64,000 nt of DNA from Cheiracanthium punctorium (GCA_038373885.1 JAWZYV010013017.1:1-64000), one strand, 5' to 3'. Shown: positions 43,933 through 56,284, counted from the stretch's first letter. Made by a program: numbers and translations. The notes: generated by a model not told the origin, from the sequence alone.

Positions 43933-46900
43933 TTTAAGAGCTGTTGCAAGAGTAAATCGGGCAAGTCAATAGAAAAAAATTCCCATCACCACCTCAGAAT
44001 TTCATGAATTATTTTCTTGTGTTGCCTTACCCAAGGAAAGAACAAATCTGAAATATTTTTGATTTACCTCTTTTAGTTTTGGAGTCATGGGGGGGGTCAA
44101 AGTACCCCAGACGCGTGACGTAGAAATAATTTAGAGCCATTTTTGCCACTTTATTGTCTCGACTGTGACTGGCTCATAGGTGCCGCAGAGAATTCTTTCA
44201 TTTTATCCTATAATACACCTTAAATATTAACATCTCAAATTGAAAATTCATTCGAAAATAGTCAGAGGCTCCCCCCCAAATACCCCCAATATCATAAAAA
44301 AATACAGTTTTAAGAATGCTTTAAATCTTTACCCTGACGAGATGCAAAAAAAAAAAAAAAAATGCGCAGAGTAGTTATACATCTTGATATAAAGTGAATC
44401 CAATGTTAAAAATTTTTGAAGGCCCCCAGGGCCCAAGGTACGGGGCCCCAAACGTGGTCATTAGCGCTAATTTATGCAATTTCAAAGCATTGGTACAGCT
44501 GAAGCTGACTTCCCACAGGAGAACCATATGTATGGAGATGTAGTATGAACATAGTAGTTTCATATTATGAAAGAACATTTTTTGAAGGCACAACTGTTTC
44601 CAAGAAAAATCCCAAAAAGTACCTCCCTATTTAGGACATTCCATTGGCACGCATGGGGCATTTCGGCATTAATTTTAGAAGTTTAATCGACTGTAGCAAT
44701 ATTGAAAATTAACTTATTCTGGATATATCACAAATAGTTCTTTTACAGGGGCACTCATAAGAATTATATTACGCTGAATGGGGATCTCTGGAACTACCGA
44801 ACCGATTCAAAAATTTTTTTCACTGATAGAAACCTACACTATTCCTGAATATTATAGGCTACCTTTCAGCATGCAGCATAGCTAGTTCTTTTACAGAGAC
44901 ACTCAAAAGAATTCTAATACATTACGCTATATGGACATCTCTGTAACTACTGAACCGATTCTAAAGATTTTTTTCACTGAAAGCTACACTATTTCTGAGT
45001 AACATAGGCTAAAATTCTTCCATGTAGCATAATTTACAGGAACACTCAAAATAATTCAAATAATAAAATAATTGTACACGTTCTATAAATAAAATATTTT
45101 TATTATACAGCATTTTACATTATTTCTGTTCTTAAATATAATTCTCTTTGTAGACTAGTGCAAAAGAGTAGTAAGTTGCTAATATAGAGCTGAACTCTTA
45201 CTATGCAGTGGAATAGGAAAAGTTATTTTACAGTGGAAAGGTCAGAAGTAGATGGGACTGCTACAATGAAATATTTGCATACAATACTTGACTCTCATTA
45301 ATTAAATGGCCACATCAAGATGACACAAAAACAGTCACTACTGACAGGATATATTTCTGTCCATATGAATTTGCTTCTGTTACTCCATTTACGATTGCTA
45401 ATATAAAAAGTATCAAAGCAGCTCACAATAAACAATACAACAGACTCTATAATAAAACTAAGTAAATAACCTGAGAATTTGTCCTTGAAATTTTTTTTTG
45501 TTGTAAAATTGTATACAAATCAGAAATAAATGATGTAGAATTTCGATAATTTCTCTTATTCACAATATTATTTATTTTTTGTTTATTTTAAATGAAGTAT
45601 AAGACATGGTATATGTAAAGTTAATTAATTTAGATAGTTTTTTTTCGCATTTGGCGAATGGAGACAGTTATGACAGCGTTTGCGAATTATTTTGAGGTTC
45701 CTGTAAATTATGCTGTATGCATGAATTTTAGCCTATGTTACTCAGGAATAGTGTAGCTCTCAGTGAAAAGATATTTAGAATCGGTTCAGCAATTAGGCAA
45801 ATATTTCCTTGTAGCAGTCCCTTATACTTCTGATAAAGCGATGACCCTTCCACTGTAAAATAACTTTTCCTATTCCACTGCCTAGTAAGAGTTCAGCGCA
45901 ATATTAGCAACTTCCTACTTTTTTTCGTTGGTCTACAAAGAAAATAATATTTAAAAACAGAAATAATGTAAAATGTTGTATAATAAAATATTTTATTTAT
46001 GGAACATATAGAAATTTTTTATTGTTTGAATTATTTTGAGTGTTCCTGTAAATTATGCTACATGCATGAATTTTAGCCTGTGTTACTCAGGAATAGTGTA
46101 GCTTTCAGTGACAAGATCTTTAGAATGGGTTCAGTAGTTACAGAGATCTCAGTATAGCATAATGTATTAGAATACTTTTGAGTATCCCTGTAAAAGAACT
46201 TGTTATGCTGCATACTGAAAGGTAGCCTATAATATTCAGGAATACTGTAGCTTTCGATCAGTGAAAAAAATTTCGAATAGGTTCAGTAGTTCCAGAGATC
46301 AGCATACAGCGTAAGGTAATTCTTATGAGTGCCCCTGTAAAAGAACTATTTGTGATATACGGAGGATATATTTGTCATATAAGCAGAATAAGCTAAATTT
46401 CAATATTGCTACAGTCGATTAAACTTCTAAAAGTAACGCTGAAATGTCTCCATGCTTGCCACTGGAATGTCCCAAATAGGGAGGTGCTTTTTGGGATTTT
46501 TCTTGGAAACAGTTGTGCCTTCAAAATTTTTTTTTCCATAATATGAAACTACTATGTTGATACTACATCTCGATGCCAATGGTTCTCCTGTGGAAAGTCG
46601 GCTTCAGCTGTACTAATGTTTCGAAATTGCATAAATTAGTGCTAAGGACCATGTTTGGGGCCCCGTAACGTGGGGCCCTGGGGGCCTTCAAAAATTTTTA
46701 ACTTTGTATTCACTATATATGAATATGTACAACTGCTCTGCGCAAAAATTTTTTCTGTATCACGTCAGAGTCAAGGTTTAAAGCATTCTTAACTGTATTT
46801 TTTATGAAATTGGGGGTATTTGGGGGCCCTTATTTGGGCGCTTTGACTATTTTCGAATGAATTTTCAATTTGAGATGTTAATGTCCAAGGTATATTATAG

Positions 46901-47175
46901 GATAAAATGAAAAAATACTCTGCAGCACCTCTGAGCCAGTCACAATCGAGACAATAAAGTGGCAAAAATGGCCCTAATTATATTCTACGTCACTCGTCTG
47001 GGGTCCTTTCACCCCCCCCCCTCCACCCATAACTCCAAAACTAAAAGAGGTAAATGAAAAATATTTCAGATTTGTTCTTTCCTTGGGTAAGGCAACACAA
47101 GAAAAAAAATTCATGAAATTCTGAGATGGTGATGGGAACGCTCTGCTTGATTTGCTCCTGGTATGCCTCTTAAAA
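43933..47175. mobile_element. 3.2-kb imperfect palindrome (foldback-like)
   Basis: The left arm (about 43933-45300) and right arm (about 45790-47175) are inverted copies over nearly all their length. Examples: ttgccttacccaaggaaaga at 44033 and its inverse at 47078; tgactggctcataggtgccg at 44167 and its diverged inverse near 46925. Each arm contains two or three direct repeats of ~150 bp (for example 44740-45050, with cactcaaaagaatt and accgattc). The central ~490 bp is mostly unpaired and contains one more repeat unit. No ORF, no clean ends or duplication. Confidence 0.8.
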
Positions 47176-47343
47176 ACATTTCTCTTTTTTCAGAATGCTT
47201 GGAAGCGTACCAAGCATATCTTATTATTTTATCAAAAATTGGCGATGACAATTGATGATGAAAGTTTAATGAATTTTAATACAGCCTTCGCGTGAATTTA
47301 TTTTTATATCTTGTTCCATAAAATAAGCACCATTTTGTAAATT

Positions 47344-47440
47344 CTTAATCTGCCTACAAAAAGATTTCTTAATCTGCATACAAATTCTTAATCTGCCTAC
47401 CTTCTTAATCTGCCTACTAAATTTTTAATCTGCCTACAAA
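47344..47440. repeat. Short tandem repeat in transposase exon
   Basis: Four to five copies of a 16-24-base unit around ttcttaatctgcctac. It directly follows, on the minus strand, codons for VYFCRQIKNL and appears to be an expansion of them. Confidence 0.75.
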
Positions 47441-47906
47441 AATAAACATCACAATGCTGTACGAGAGTCGTACATTTCGGAGGAATAACTTTAATTGTAC
47501 AAGTAGGCAAGTGATTGTCATCTTTCATAAATTTCTAGTTTTGTTTGACCTCCCCAAGAGTCAATTAAGAGAAGAAAATTATTTTTCCCCAAGTAAGGTT
47601 TTAAACAGTCTCGAACGACATCAACATATAATGCATTTGTGAGTGTTCCGGACATTGAAGATGTTATAATAACATTATTATATTTTTGTGCGTACTCATC
47701 CACGACTTTTAGGAATCTTGGGCCAAATTTACCAGTTGATGCTTCAAGACATAGAAATACTTGGGGCAATAGCTTTTCTTATAAAGTAAGAGCATATTGC
47801 TCTGTATATGAATGTGTCACTTTATTCATATATTGTTGCTTAACAAAGATAGCTTTGGTACCTCGTTCAGCAAGAGTCCTATTAAAAGTAGATTGGTACT
47901 GGCACC
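47345..47906 (-). pseudogene. Tc5/pogo-like transposase, DDE exon
   Basis: Starts after a consensus acceptor on the minus strand (ctattttctttttcag). It reads CQYQSTFNRTLAERGTKA, QVFLCLEASTGKFGP, FLLLIDSWGGQT (second catalytic aspartate) and VIPPKC..LVQHCDVYF (third aspartate). These are landmarks of the DDE_1 domain of Tc5/pogo-like transposases. Frameshifts occur near 47770 and 47520. The exon lacks its 5' partner locally, but the matching N-terminal exon is on the opposite strand at 55417-56284, ending in phase 1 at a GT donor. This exon begins with the two bases that complete that codon. Confidence 0.82.
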
Positions 47907-47973
47907 CTGAAAAAGAAAATAGCTTGATAGTTGTATAAACCGCATGAGTTTACAGTTAAAATCAAAATTTTAT

Positions 47974-48992
47974 TGAAGTAAAACTTCTTTAGGGCCAACT
48001 AGGGAGTAACTCAGATATTTTTTCTGACGGAAGTAACGCTCAGTTAAAGTAAGTGACGTATATGTCATATACTCTCCTGAAAAGAAGAACCACAGAAAAA
48101 ACTACCTTTTCGACCGCTCCGCTGCTTTCGTCGTTCGCCGGCTTCATCCTGTAAAAATACGCGGAACCTGTTAGGGAAAGAAACGGCGAGAAAAACAGTC
48201 AAGAGCCGCATCTTTGAGACATCAATCTTTTTTATCAATAAGCATTTTGAAGGTACATCCAATATAATATTTTACATGTAATCCCAACCTCACTGGAGGT
48301 TCTTCATAATCCTTATTTTTAGATGAATAATATACATGGTTTTGGAAAAGCACAAAGAAATGGAACCTGCCTGCAATCGAACCGGAACAGTAGATGGAAA
48401 CGTCAGTTTAAGAACACTTTTCCAGGATTCTAACCCAACTTCCAGGCAGAACAACGGTTTAAGAACAAGGGCATGGAACACCACAATTAAAGGGACAGTA
48501 GCTGCAAACGAACCTAAACAGCAGAGGAAAATTTTCATTTAAGAACACTGTTGGAGGATCATACTTCGATCCCAACATGCAGACGAAAACTTCAGTGAAA
48601 GAAAAAGTGAAAGAACAGAACAAAGAATGGAAGCTGCCTGCGATCGAACCCAACCAGTAGGCGAAAACTACGTTTTGAGAACACGGTGGTAGAAAAACAT
48701 GAAGAAATGGAACCTGCAATCGAGCCAAACTAGCAGACGAAAACTTCATTTTAAGAGCACGGAAACAGAATAGTACTTCGAACAAAACCAGCAGAGGAAA
48801 ACAAAGGTTTAAGAACACTGCCATAGAAAAACGCTATAATAGATCCTACGTGCATTCGATACCAACCAACAGAAGAAAACACCAGTTTAGGAACAAAGAA
48901 AAATACCACAACATAGACATTCTCTCGATTCAAACCCTACGGAAAAACGCTTTAAGAAAACAGTGAAAGAATAATAGTTCAACACGTACAGC
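47974..48992 (+). repeat. Left 1.09-kb inverted repeat, proximal part
   Basis: Inverted copy of 57080-58163, over 90% identical by eye, starting TGAAGTAAAA. Internally it consists of degenerate 60-90-bp units with tttaagaacac and a cagacgaaaac-like word. It resumes at 52223-52291 after a transposon insertion. It could be a foldback arm or an LTR of the gypsy element at 58-64 kb (see findings). Confidence 0.85.
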
Positions 48993-51900
48993 TAGGGTGG
49001 AGTGAAAAAATGAAAGTTTAAATTTTGTGTTGGAATAAACCACCAAAAACTGCGTACTTGGAAGAACAATACGAGTGTAAAATATTATCAAATTTCAATA
49101 ACTGCTTGGACTCTCTACCGAGACCTCTTTTTTCCAAAAAATTGTAAAAGTCCTACTTTTTGAATTAAGCACAATATTAATAATGTGTTTATTGCTTAAA
49201 TTATATTTTTTGTATCAATATTTTAAAGTTTCATTAATTAAATAACTTGCATTCGCTGTAATTATTATTCAAAAAGTAAAAATATCAGTACGCAATAACT
49301 CAGCATTACGGAATATAAGTATGGGATAAATAAATTATGATTGATTTCTTTTCAAAACAGTAGATGGCACTAATGATCCGTTATCAGCGCAGAGTTCAGT
49401 TAGCACGTGGTTTTATTATTCAAGACGTTGTTATCGTTTATATGTTGACACAAGAAAGTCCCACTATTTCGCATCGTTTCAATGAATATTGCGAAGAAAT
49501 ATATTCAAAGAATACAGCTGAGTACTAGTGATAGCAACATATATTAATTTACAAAATTTTGTTTCACAATATTAGTTGAGTATTTGTTTATACATAGTTT
49601 GCAATAATGGCTGCCGGGGGCACTGTGAGGGGACGATCTGTTACTAGAAGTACAGTTAAATGTCCCATTTTCGGCGCCCCATCAGAACTTAAAAATAATG
49701 TTTTGCCAACTATAGAAGATACTGTAAAAGGTTATTTGTATCTTAGTCATGAATTAAGACGTAAAAGATTCGGTCAAGTACCAAGCATTTCGGAAATATC
49801 CAAAATGCTGGGAATGCAAATACTTGAAATTTTGCAACGAGATTCGATTCCCACAGTTTCACAGAAACGTATCCTTCAAATGATTTGCAAGCATTATAAT
49901 ACATATCTCAGCCTTATCAGATATCCCAAAATCGAAAGAAATGTAAGCTACAGATTGAGAGTAGAAACTTTTAAAAATTAATCAACGAAGTTGTTAGATA
50001 TCGCAGCTTGCAAATGCCAGACATTTACGTTATGCTCTTGCCATAAGTTGAATAAGGTTGCAACTAAGGAACAACCGTTTCTTTGGATCAAATTATTAAC
50101 CAGAAAAATGTTTACTGGAAAGATCGATGTAATAGAAACAAATAAATTAAAGAAAAACTTGAACGAGGAAAAAAACGGAAACGGAACGACTTCAACGTCA
50201 AGAACGCAAACTTACTAAATGCATCGAGTCTGATAACATTGATGAAAGTGAACCTAACATTGCAATTCAAAAACTTGAAAAAGCTTTTAATGATCCATTC
50301 TCTGCAACGAAGGCATCGACATCAAAAGCAGGGCAAATGAGAATTCCAACACTCTAACGGGTGTGTGACCAGTACGGAATTTCTGACAGATGTGCTGCAG
50401 CAATTGCTTCAGCAACATTACAATACATAGGTATTATGTCGAAGGATGATAGCTCTAAAGTCATTGACAGAAGTAAGATTCGAAGAGAGCGACTGAAAAC
50501 ACGTGTTTCACTTCAAAATTCACAAACTGGATGGGGAAGAGGCTTGAAAAGTATATATTTTGACAGCAGAAAAGACAATGTCACAGGAAATGGTTGGAGA
50601 CAGACACCATAGAAGAACTATATCTGAAGAAGATATACCTATGATAGAAGAACCAAATTCTTTTTACATTGGTCATGTGACGACGGCTTCTGGAACGGAG
50701 AAACAAGTAGCGACAGCAATATGTAATTTTTGCATTGAAAATGAATTAAGTCTTGACAAACTTTTAGCTGTTGGTTGTGATGGCATTGCCACGAATACTG
50801 GAAGAAAGAACGATGCTATCGTCTTCTTACAAAATAAAGTGGGATGGCCTCTGCAGTGGTTAATCTGCCAACTCCATGCGAATGAACTGCCTCTGCGTCA
50901 CTTGTTAGTTTTCCTTGATAGTGGAACTACCGGTCCCCATGAGTATTCGGGACCGATAGGAAAGTTGCTAAAAAATTGCGAGGAACCACCGCTTGTCAAT
51001 TTTGAAGCAATTTCTTGCATCTTGCCGGAAACAGACTATAGCGAGCTCAGTACTGACAAAAAATACTTATATGAAATGTGTCAGGCAGTTTCGTCCGGAA
51101 AATGCCCCCTAAATTTGAGTAGGCGAATTCCAGGAAAGCTGTTGCACTCGAGATGGATTACAGCCGCCATCAGAATACTCAGACTTTACATTTCAACTGA
51201 CAGTCCGTCTTCAAGTTTGAAGATTCTGGTACAATATATAGTAAACGTTTACGCTCCAGTTTGGTCCCAGATAAAGAAACAACTCTCTTGCTCGAATAGA
51301 ACAAGGCACGCATTTAAGACAATAACATCTCGTTATTTGAATGACGATCTCAAATAAATTATTAATTCCGTAATCCCTGCCACTCAACGGAAGGCTTATT
51401 TTTCCCACCCAGAAAACATTCTGTTAGCCATGGTAACTGATGAAAGAATGCATATAAGAGAACTCGCTTTCCGGAGAATTTTGAAGGCTAGAGAATTGGC
51501 CCCTGTTCCCACAGAAGAGAATTCCGTATTCCTAAACTTAACTTCAGTGCCTCATACTACATTGATGTCATCAACTGGCGTGCGTGTAAAATCACTGCAT
51601 CTCCAATTTTAGCTGGCGTATCGAATGAAAGTTTCCAACAATCGATCAGAAGTAGCGAGACGACTTTCGAATTCGTTCAGTTCCCGTGCCATTGCCATAC
51701 TCAGGTGGTAGAACGTTGTGTTAAGATGGTGACTGAGGCTTCTTTAACTGTGATTGGTCAATCGGCTAGGGATGGCTTCATAAGAGAAAAAATCAACTCC
51801 CGAAACATGTCATCATTCGAAACGAAAAACAAAATTCCAAGTGGTATAATAATAGAATGGTGTTTGTTCCTTTGATTATAATTGACTATTAAGGTTAAAG

Positions 51901-52222
51901 TAAAATAATGTAGTTACTGTTTACCTGTGTAATAATAACTAGTAGATGCATGTCTAACTCTTCATTATATGGTTTCTTAATATATTCCTTAGTCAATAAT
52001 TTTCCTGTTCTAGTTTTGACTTTAAATTGTGCATTCATAAGTATTATAATAAAAAATGATATAAACATACTGTATAACATCGCCCGGTAGAGGGCGGAAG
52101 ATATCTTTTGAATGCGTCCAAATTTTACACTTACATTGAGGGTTAAAAGTTGCAACTTTTTAACCCTATTCCATTAGTTGCTCCCAAAAAATTTTTTTTT
52201 CGCCCAATTTCGCTCCATCCTA
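48993..52222 (+). mobile_element. 3.2-kb DNA transposon with CxxH transposase
   Basis: Ends TAGGGTGGAGTGAAA and, inverted, TAGGATGGAGCGAAA (13 of 15). It interrupts the left inverted repeat: the intact right repeat shows the uninterrupted sequence, so both edges are fixed by comparison. The implied duplication is only 4-5 bases (acag / acgg). Encodes one decayed transposase on the plus strand. Confidence 0.8.
49607..51885 (+). pseudogene. Decayed transposase with D, D, CxxH, E landmarks
   Basis: Start ATG at 49607. Pieces in order: N-terminal 124 codons; the same frame after a TAA (49979) with a Cys-rich patch DIAACKC...CSCHK; a shifted frame with GISDRCAAAIASATLQ; IYFDSRKDN (likely first Asp); AVGCDGIATNTG (second Asp); CQLHANELPLRHLL (CxxH); SHPENILLAMVTDERMHIRE; and VVERCVKMVTEAS near the end (candidate Glu), stopping at about 51885. 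At least three nonsense codons and three frameshifts. A CxxH/DxxH after the second Asp is shared by hAT, Kolobok, MULE, P and related superfamilies. Close homologues occur as 'uncharacterised proteins' in spiders, ticks and aphids (memory). The exact superfamily is not assigned. Confidence 0.7.
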
Positions 52223-52291
52223 ACGGACACTTCCTGGATGCTAACCTGATATCCAGACGGAACAACGGTTTAAGAACACGGGTATGTAACA
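52223..52291 (+). repeat. Left inverted repeat, distal part
   Basis: Continues the inverted repeat after the transposon: cggacacttcctggatgcta through cggtttaagaacacgggtat and ends in gtaaca at 52291, where homology with the right arm stops. Confidence 0.85.
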
Positions 52292-52514
52292 GTGTATGCA
52301 GTATGTAGGTTTTTTGCATCATTTTTCTTATTACGTCAATTTGTCTTAAAATTTCATACCATATGTTAAATTGAGCAAATAAATTTAAATAAAAACAGCT
52401 TCATAATTAAATTAACTGCCTTTACCGTACTTTCGATATCTTTGTAATTATCTTCCGCTATATCTGAAAGAGCTTGGTCGATTTCTTTAATGTTATTCTT
52501 AAACGGTTTATATA

Positions 52515-52910
52515 CAGTGAAACCTGTGTATAACGATACTGTAGAGACCTAAAATAAATATCGTTATAGACAGTTTATCACCGTAGACACAGGTTGAGCT
52601 TTTTCACATTATTTGAACATTAAATGTGTTTGGTAATTATCAAAATAATGTAGGTAAAGTAGATTTACCGTACAGAATAACACTTCAATCATCAATGCGC
52701 AAGACTTGTATACAGTGAAACTTGCTTATAACGATATTGTAAGGACCTAAATAAAATATCGTTATAGACAGTTTATCGTTGTAGCCATGTTGAGCTGTTG
52801 CACATTATTTGAGCATTCAAGATGTTTTCTAATTATGAAAAGAAAGATAAAATATATTTCCCAAGCAGAAATCACACTTCAATCACCAATGCGTAAAACT
52901 TGCAAAATAA
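52515..52910. repeat. Tandem pair of Tigger-like ends, 198-bp period
   Basis: Two direct copies (52515 and 52713) each start CAGTGAAAC[CT]TG..TATAACGATA and share aaatatcgttatagacagtt, gcacattatttga and cacttcaatca. This looks like a duplicated pogo/Tigger MITE terminus. Confidence 0.7.
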
Positions 52911-53257
52911 CTCTGAAGAAGATCAGGTGATGAATCTGTTGTGTAGAAGTGAAGCTCAACGCATGTACAAAACGTATTAATTACCTTTATTTGATTTTGA
53001 ACTTATTATATTGCACTTCCTTTAACGATTCAATTAGGTGTGGAAATTTTAGATGAAAATTTCCAAACAGTATACATGAAAATATGTAAAAAATGTGCAA
53101 CAGTTTATTTCTTTACAGCCTTTACAAAAAAGTAACTTTTCTACTAATGCCAATGTTTTACGCCACACCACAAATTACGGACTTTAGCACATCAAAATCC
53201 AAGAAAAACAAGGCACTTTATGACTGGAAAGGCTTACTTTTTCCACTTCCATACTGC

Positions 53258-53316
53258 AATATTTTATTATCGTATATTTTAGACCACTGGTCTAAAATAT
53301 ACGGGATAAAATATTT
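53258..53316. repeat. Perfect-core palindrome of ~59 bp
   Basis: Core cgtatattttagacc / ggtctaaaatatacg with a three-base centre, extended by aatattttat / ataaaatatt. It would form a stable cruciform. No element ends recognised. Confidence 0.85.
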
Positions 53317-53459
53317 TGGAAATTACTATTTCCAAAATTATAAAAATTTTGTTATACGTATTACAAAACTTATTATAAGCAAAAATTATGCTTACAGACA
53401 GGTGCTTCTAAAAAGTAAATACCGCTGTAGATAGGTTTAAAATACATTAAACAAATATA

Positions 53460-53740
53460 CAGTAAAGCCTGTGTGTAACAATTGTCTATAAGAAGGGCCG
53501 TGGCCAGGGGGGTGGTCCTATGGGTCCGGACCCCCCCCCCCGAAATTATCACAATATCTATATATTTATATGCGTGAGAGTATATTTAATATAATATGAT
53601 GATATGATATAATATAATATCAATAAGTCAGATCCCCCCTCCCCCCCGAAATATCGGACCCCTCCGAAATTATTTCCTGGGTACGGCCCTGTCTATAAGG
53701 ATAAACCTTCTTATAACAATTTCTTTGTCCCCGACGCAAC
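53460..53740. mobile_element. Tigger-like end, split by a hAT MITE
   Basis: Begins cagtaaagcctgtgtgtaac and resumes after 53699 with ttcttataacaattt. Related to the copies at 52515 and 52713. Confidence 0.5.
53493..53691. mobile_element. hAT-type MITE nested in a Tigger end
   Basis: 199 bp; ends AAGGGCCGTGGCCAGG and, inverted, CAGGGCCGTACCCAGG. Perfect 8-bp duplication tctataag (53485-53492 and 53692-53699). C/G-run interior. Confidence 0.88.
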
Positions 53741-53744
53741 TTGT

Positions 53745-55415
53745 ATATCAAAATACCATGATATTTATTATCCCTGTGTGTTAGTTGACAACTGATTGTG
53801 TTTTTAAGGCATAAGTTGCACTTTATTTGTATGTCATTCTTCAGACATTTTCAATGTTTAGCCAAAGCTTCTTGAGTACTAGTGTTTCTGTATTTTTATA
53901 TCGGAAACATTCAATCCATCGGAGAATACTTTCTGTGCCGTTAACCAGACCATCCTCTTTTCGTATGTTATAAATAAAGCCTGTTGTGTGGGTTATTCGA
54001 GGGACTTGAAAATTTTTAGGTTGTCTCGTTACAAGCTGTATAAAATGATAAAAAATTAAAAAATGTAAATTTGTAGCAGGAATGAGACTTTTTAAAAAAA
54101 TTCACAAAATGTATCACTCTGTAAGAAATTTTGCTGTGCAATTCCATGTATAAGTTTTTTTTTAAAGTTTCATTTAAAAAAAAACAGGTTTTTTGTGTAC
54201 TACACTGTACAGTGTAGCTTATGGAGTTTTTCAAGTCCCTGACATAGTTTAAATATAATGTGTACCATAACTATGAAGCATGTTTCTTCGCACGATGGTC
54301 TTAATTCAGTGACAATTCTCTGTTTTACGGAATTTTTATTTTTCAACCTTTAGGAGGGGGATGCACCTATGAGGTTCTGGACCCTTCCCAGAGGAGTTAT
54401 TAAGGCTGATTGACCACGTGATTTTAGCCAAATTCTATAGCTTTTAACGTATTTTCAGATCTAATGACTTCTAATTTTTAACAGCACAACGGAAATCAAT
54501 AAACAGCATCCAATCAATTTTTTTATTGAATTTGTTGTTAGGTCTGGGGAATATGACCACTCAAGACTATTAGAACTTTTTTTTTTAACAGGAAAACGTT
54601 ATTTAAAAAATTGTTCACTCATTTAAAAAAAAATCTTGGGTATTTTTCCTGGTAAATGGTGCCACAGATTATATTGGCTGGACCCCCTCCAAGAGAAAAT
54701 CTTGTGTTCCCCCCTGATCAAAAATGGTAATTAGTTCTATGGAAAAGCAACAAATATTATTATTTGGGGAAAAGATATTTTCCTTTAAAAAAAGCAATCA
54801 CAAATAACCAATTTTTTAAATGCAAATCAAAATAAATGAGATTTACAAGGAGACGGTATGACATGGTAAATTCATTTGGGGACGAGATTCCGTGTAAAAG
54901 TAGTATTCCCTTAATGTGTTCAACCCTTCATTTACTAGCGCCGAATGGCCACTGAATCTGGAGAAAAACGCAACGGAAATTTTAAACTCAACATATATAC
55001 TAGTTGGTTCATTCATTCTCCACTGGCGTCAGCCTAGTTGGTTACGTCTTTGTCTATCAGGGAGACGTCCCGAGTTCGAGTCGGGCACTCGGCCAACTAT
55101 TTAAAAAATGTAATTAATCATTGTTACAATTAAATAAATTTATTTAAAAAAGGCTTATTAATTTTAAAATGATATTTTAATTGTAATAATTATTTTACTT
55201 TTCAAAAACGAAATAATTAATAGTTACTATCCTAGTGTATGCAGATTTTCGGTAGTTCTATCACTGTTATGACACCAGAATCTTTAAAATTATTTACAGT
55301 TAGTTTATTTTTAGATTTCGCAGAGTTCACAGTGTTCTGTGATCAATCGTTTAAAGTATATTAAATATAAAATAAACCTTCTGAATATTTTATTGTAAAA
55401 ATATCTGTGAATAAA
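53745..55415. other. Non-coding stretch
   Basis: No gene supported except a tRNA-like segment at 55031-55093. A frame on the minus strand at 54016-54234 is low complexity. Confidence 0.4.
55031..55093 (+). mobile_element. tRNA-like SINE head
   Basis: Contains gcctagttggttacg (A-box position) and a perfect T-arm-like cccgagttcgagtcggg with B-box gttcgagtc. The anticodon arm cannot be folded with a seven-base loop, so a functional tRNA is unlikely. This SINE family differs from the 1593-1828 type. Confidence 0.45.
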
Positions 55416-55416
55416 G

Positions 55417-55871
55417 ATGTTGTTTGTGAACAAGAAAGTTGTTGATGAGTTAGAAGTTGATGATGAAGTTTCTGAAGAATCTCTATACAGTGAACATTCA
55501 AAGTTGTCGTTAACAGATGCAGTTAAGCATTTTTAAAATATGCTTACAAAGAAAAAAATGATTTTTCAAAATTGCACGAGTTCCATTTCTCATGAAGCTA
55601 TGTTAATGGGTGGGGAAATTTACAAAAACACTATCGTCGTGTTGTCTGAAAAAAAATAATAGTCGATGAAGAGCTTATACATGCTAACGAAGAGTGTGAC
55701 GAAATAGTTTTTGAATCATTTGAAACTGATTGCTCATATGACGAGTACGAGCCAGAAAAAAAAAGAGATAGAACATATCCCTCTGGATTATAAAGTAGAA
55801 GTCGTTAACAAGGCTAAACAACACACAAAACGGAGATTACAAACATTACAGAATAGAAGATGTGCTGCTTT

Positions 55872-55921
<50 letters not shown>

Positions 55922-56284
55922 TGGGAAGAAGCCATAAAAAAGGGAAGAACAAAGTTAGCTAAATATGCAATAATTGATTCTTGGACTTTTGATCGTTTTC
56001 TTGAAGCAAGACAAAAGTATGAGCAAGTAACTACCAAAAATTTACAGCAGTGGGCTTTATCTGCTGCTGGACAATTTAAAAATTTAGAATTTACAGCTTC
56101 TGAGCGATGGGACACGAAATTTAAGAAAGAACATAAAATACGTCAACGAAAGATAACGAAATACATTTCGCAAAAAGAAACAGCAACTTTAGAAGAAATT
56201 TTAAAGTCTGCAGAAATTATTCGAATTAAGACATTGCAATTGCTAAATTCAATAAAGATTTCATCATTAATACTAACCAGACAG
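55417..56284 (+). pseudogene. Tc5/pogo-like transposase, N-terminal exon
   Basis: Starts at an ATG with an acidic N-terminus (LEVDDEVSEES). After several breaks it reads LDYKVEVVNKAKQHTKRRLQ, then RWEEAIKKGRTKLAKYAIID, FTASERWDTKFKKEHKIRQR and KITKYIS. That pattern is the Tc5-type helix-turn-helix DNA-binding domain of CENP-B/pogo-like transposases. A (TA)n expansion (55876-55918) lies within the coding sequence. The last codons, in a frame shifted by one, are INTNQT followed by donor CAG|GTATGA. Family consensus has TDQTG there, so the first catalytic Asp is Asn. Its 3' exon is at 47906-47345 on the other strand. Confidence 0.78.
55876..55918. repeat. (TA)n microsatellite inside transposase exon
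   Basis: About 21 TA units; it destroys the reading frame between two conserved parts of the transposase N-terminus. Confidence 0.9.

Noticed and set aside
55031..55093. Functional tRNA gene
   Set aside because: The T arm is good but the anticodon arm cannot give a seven-base loop and no acceptor stem pairs; a SINE head fits better.
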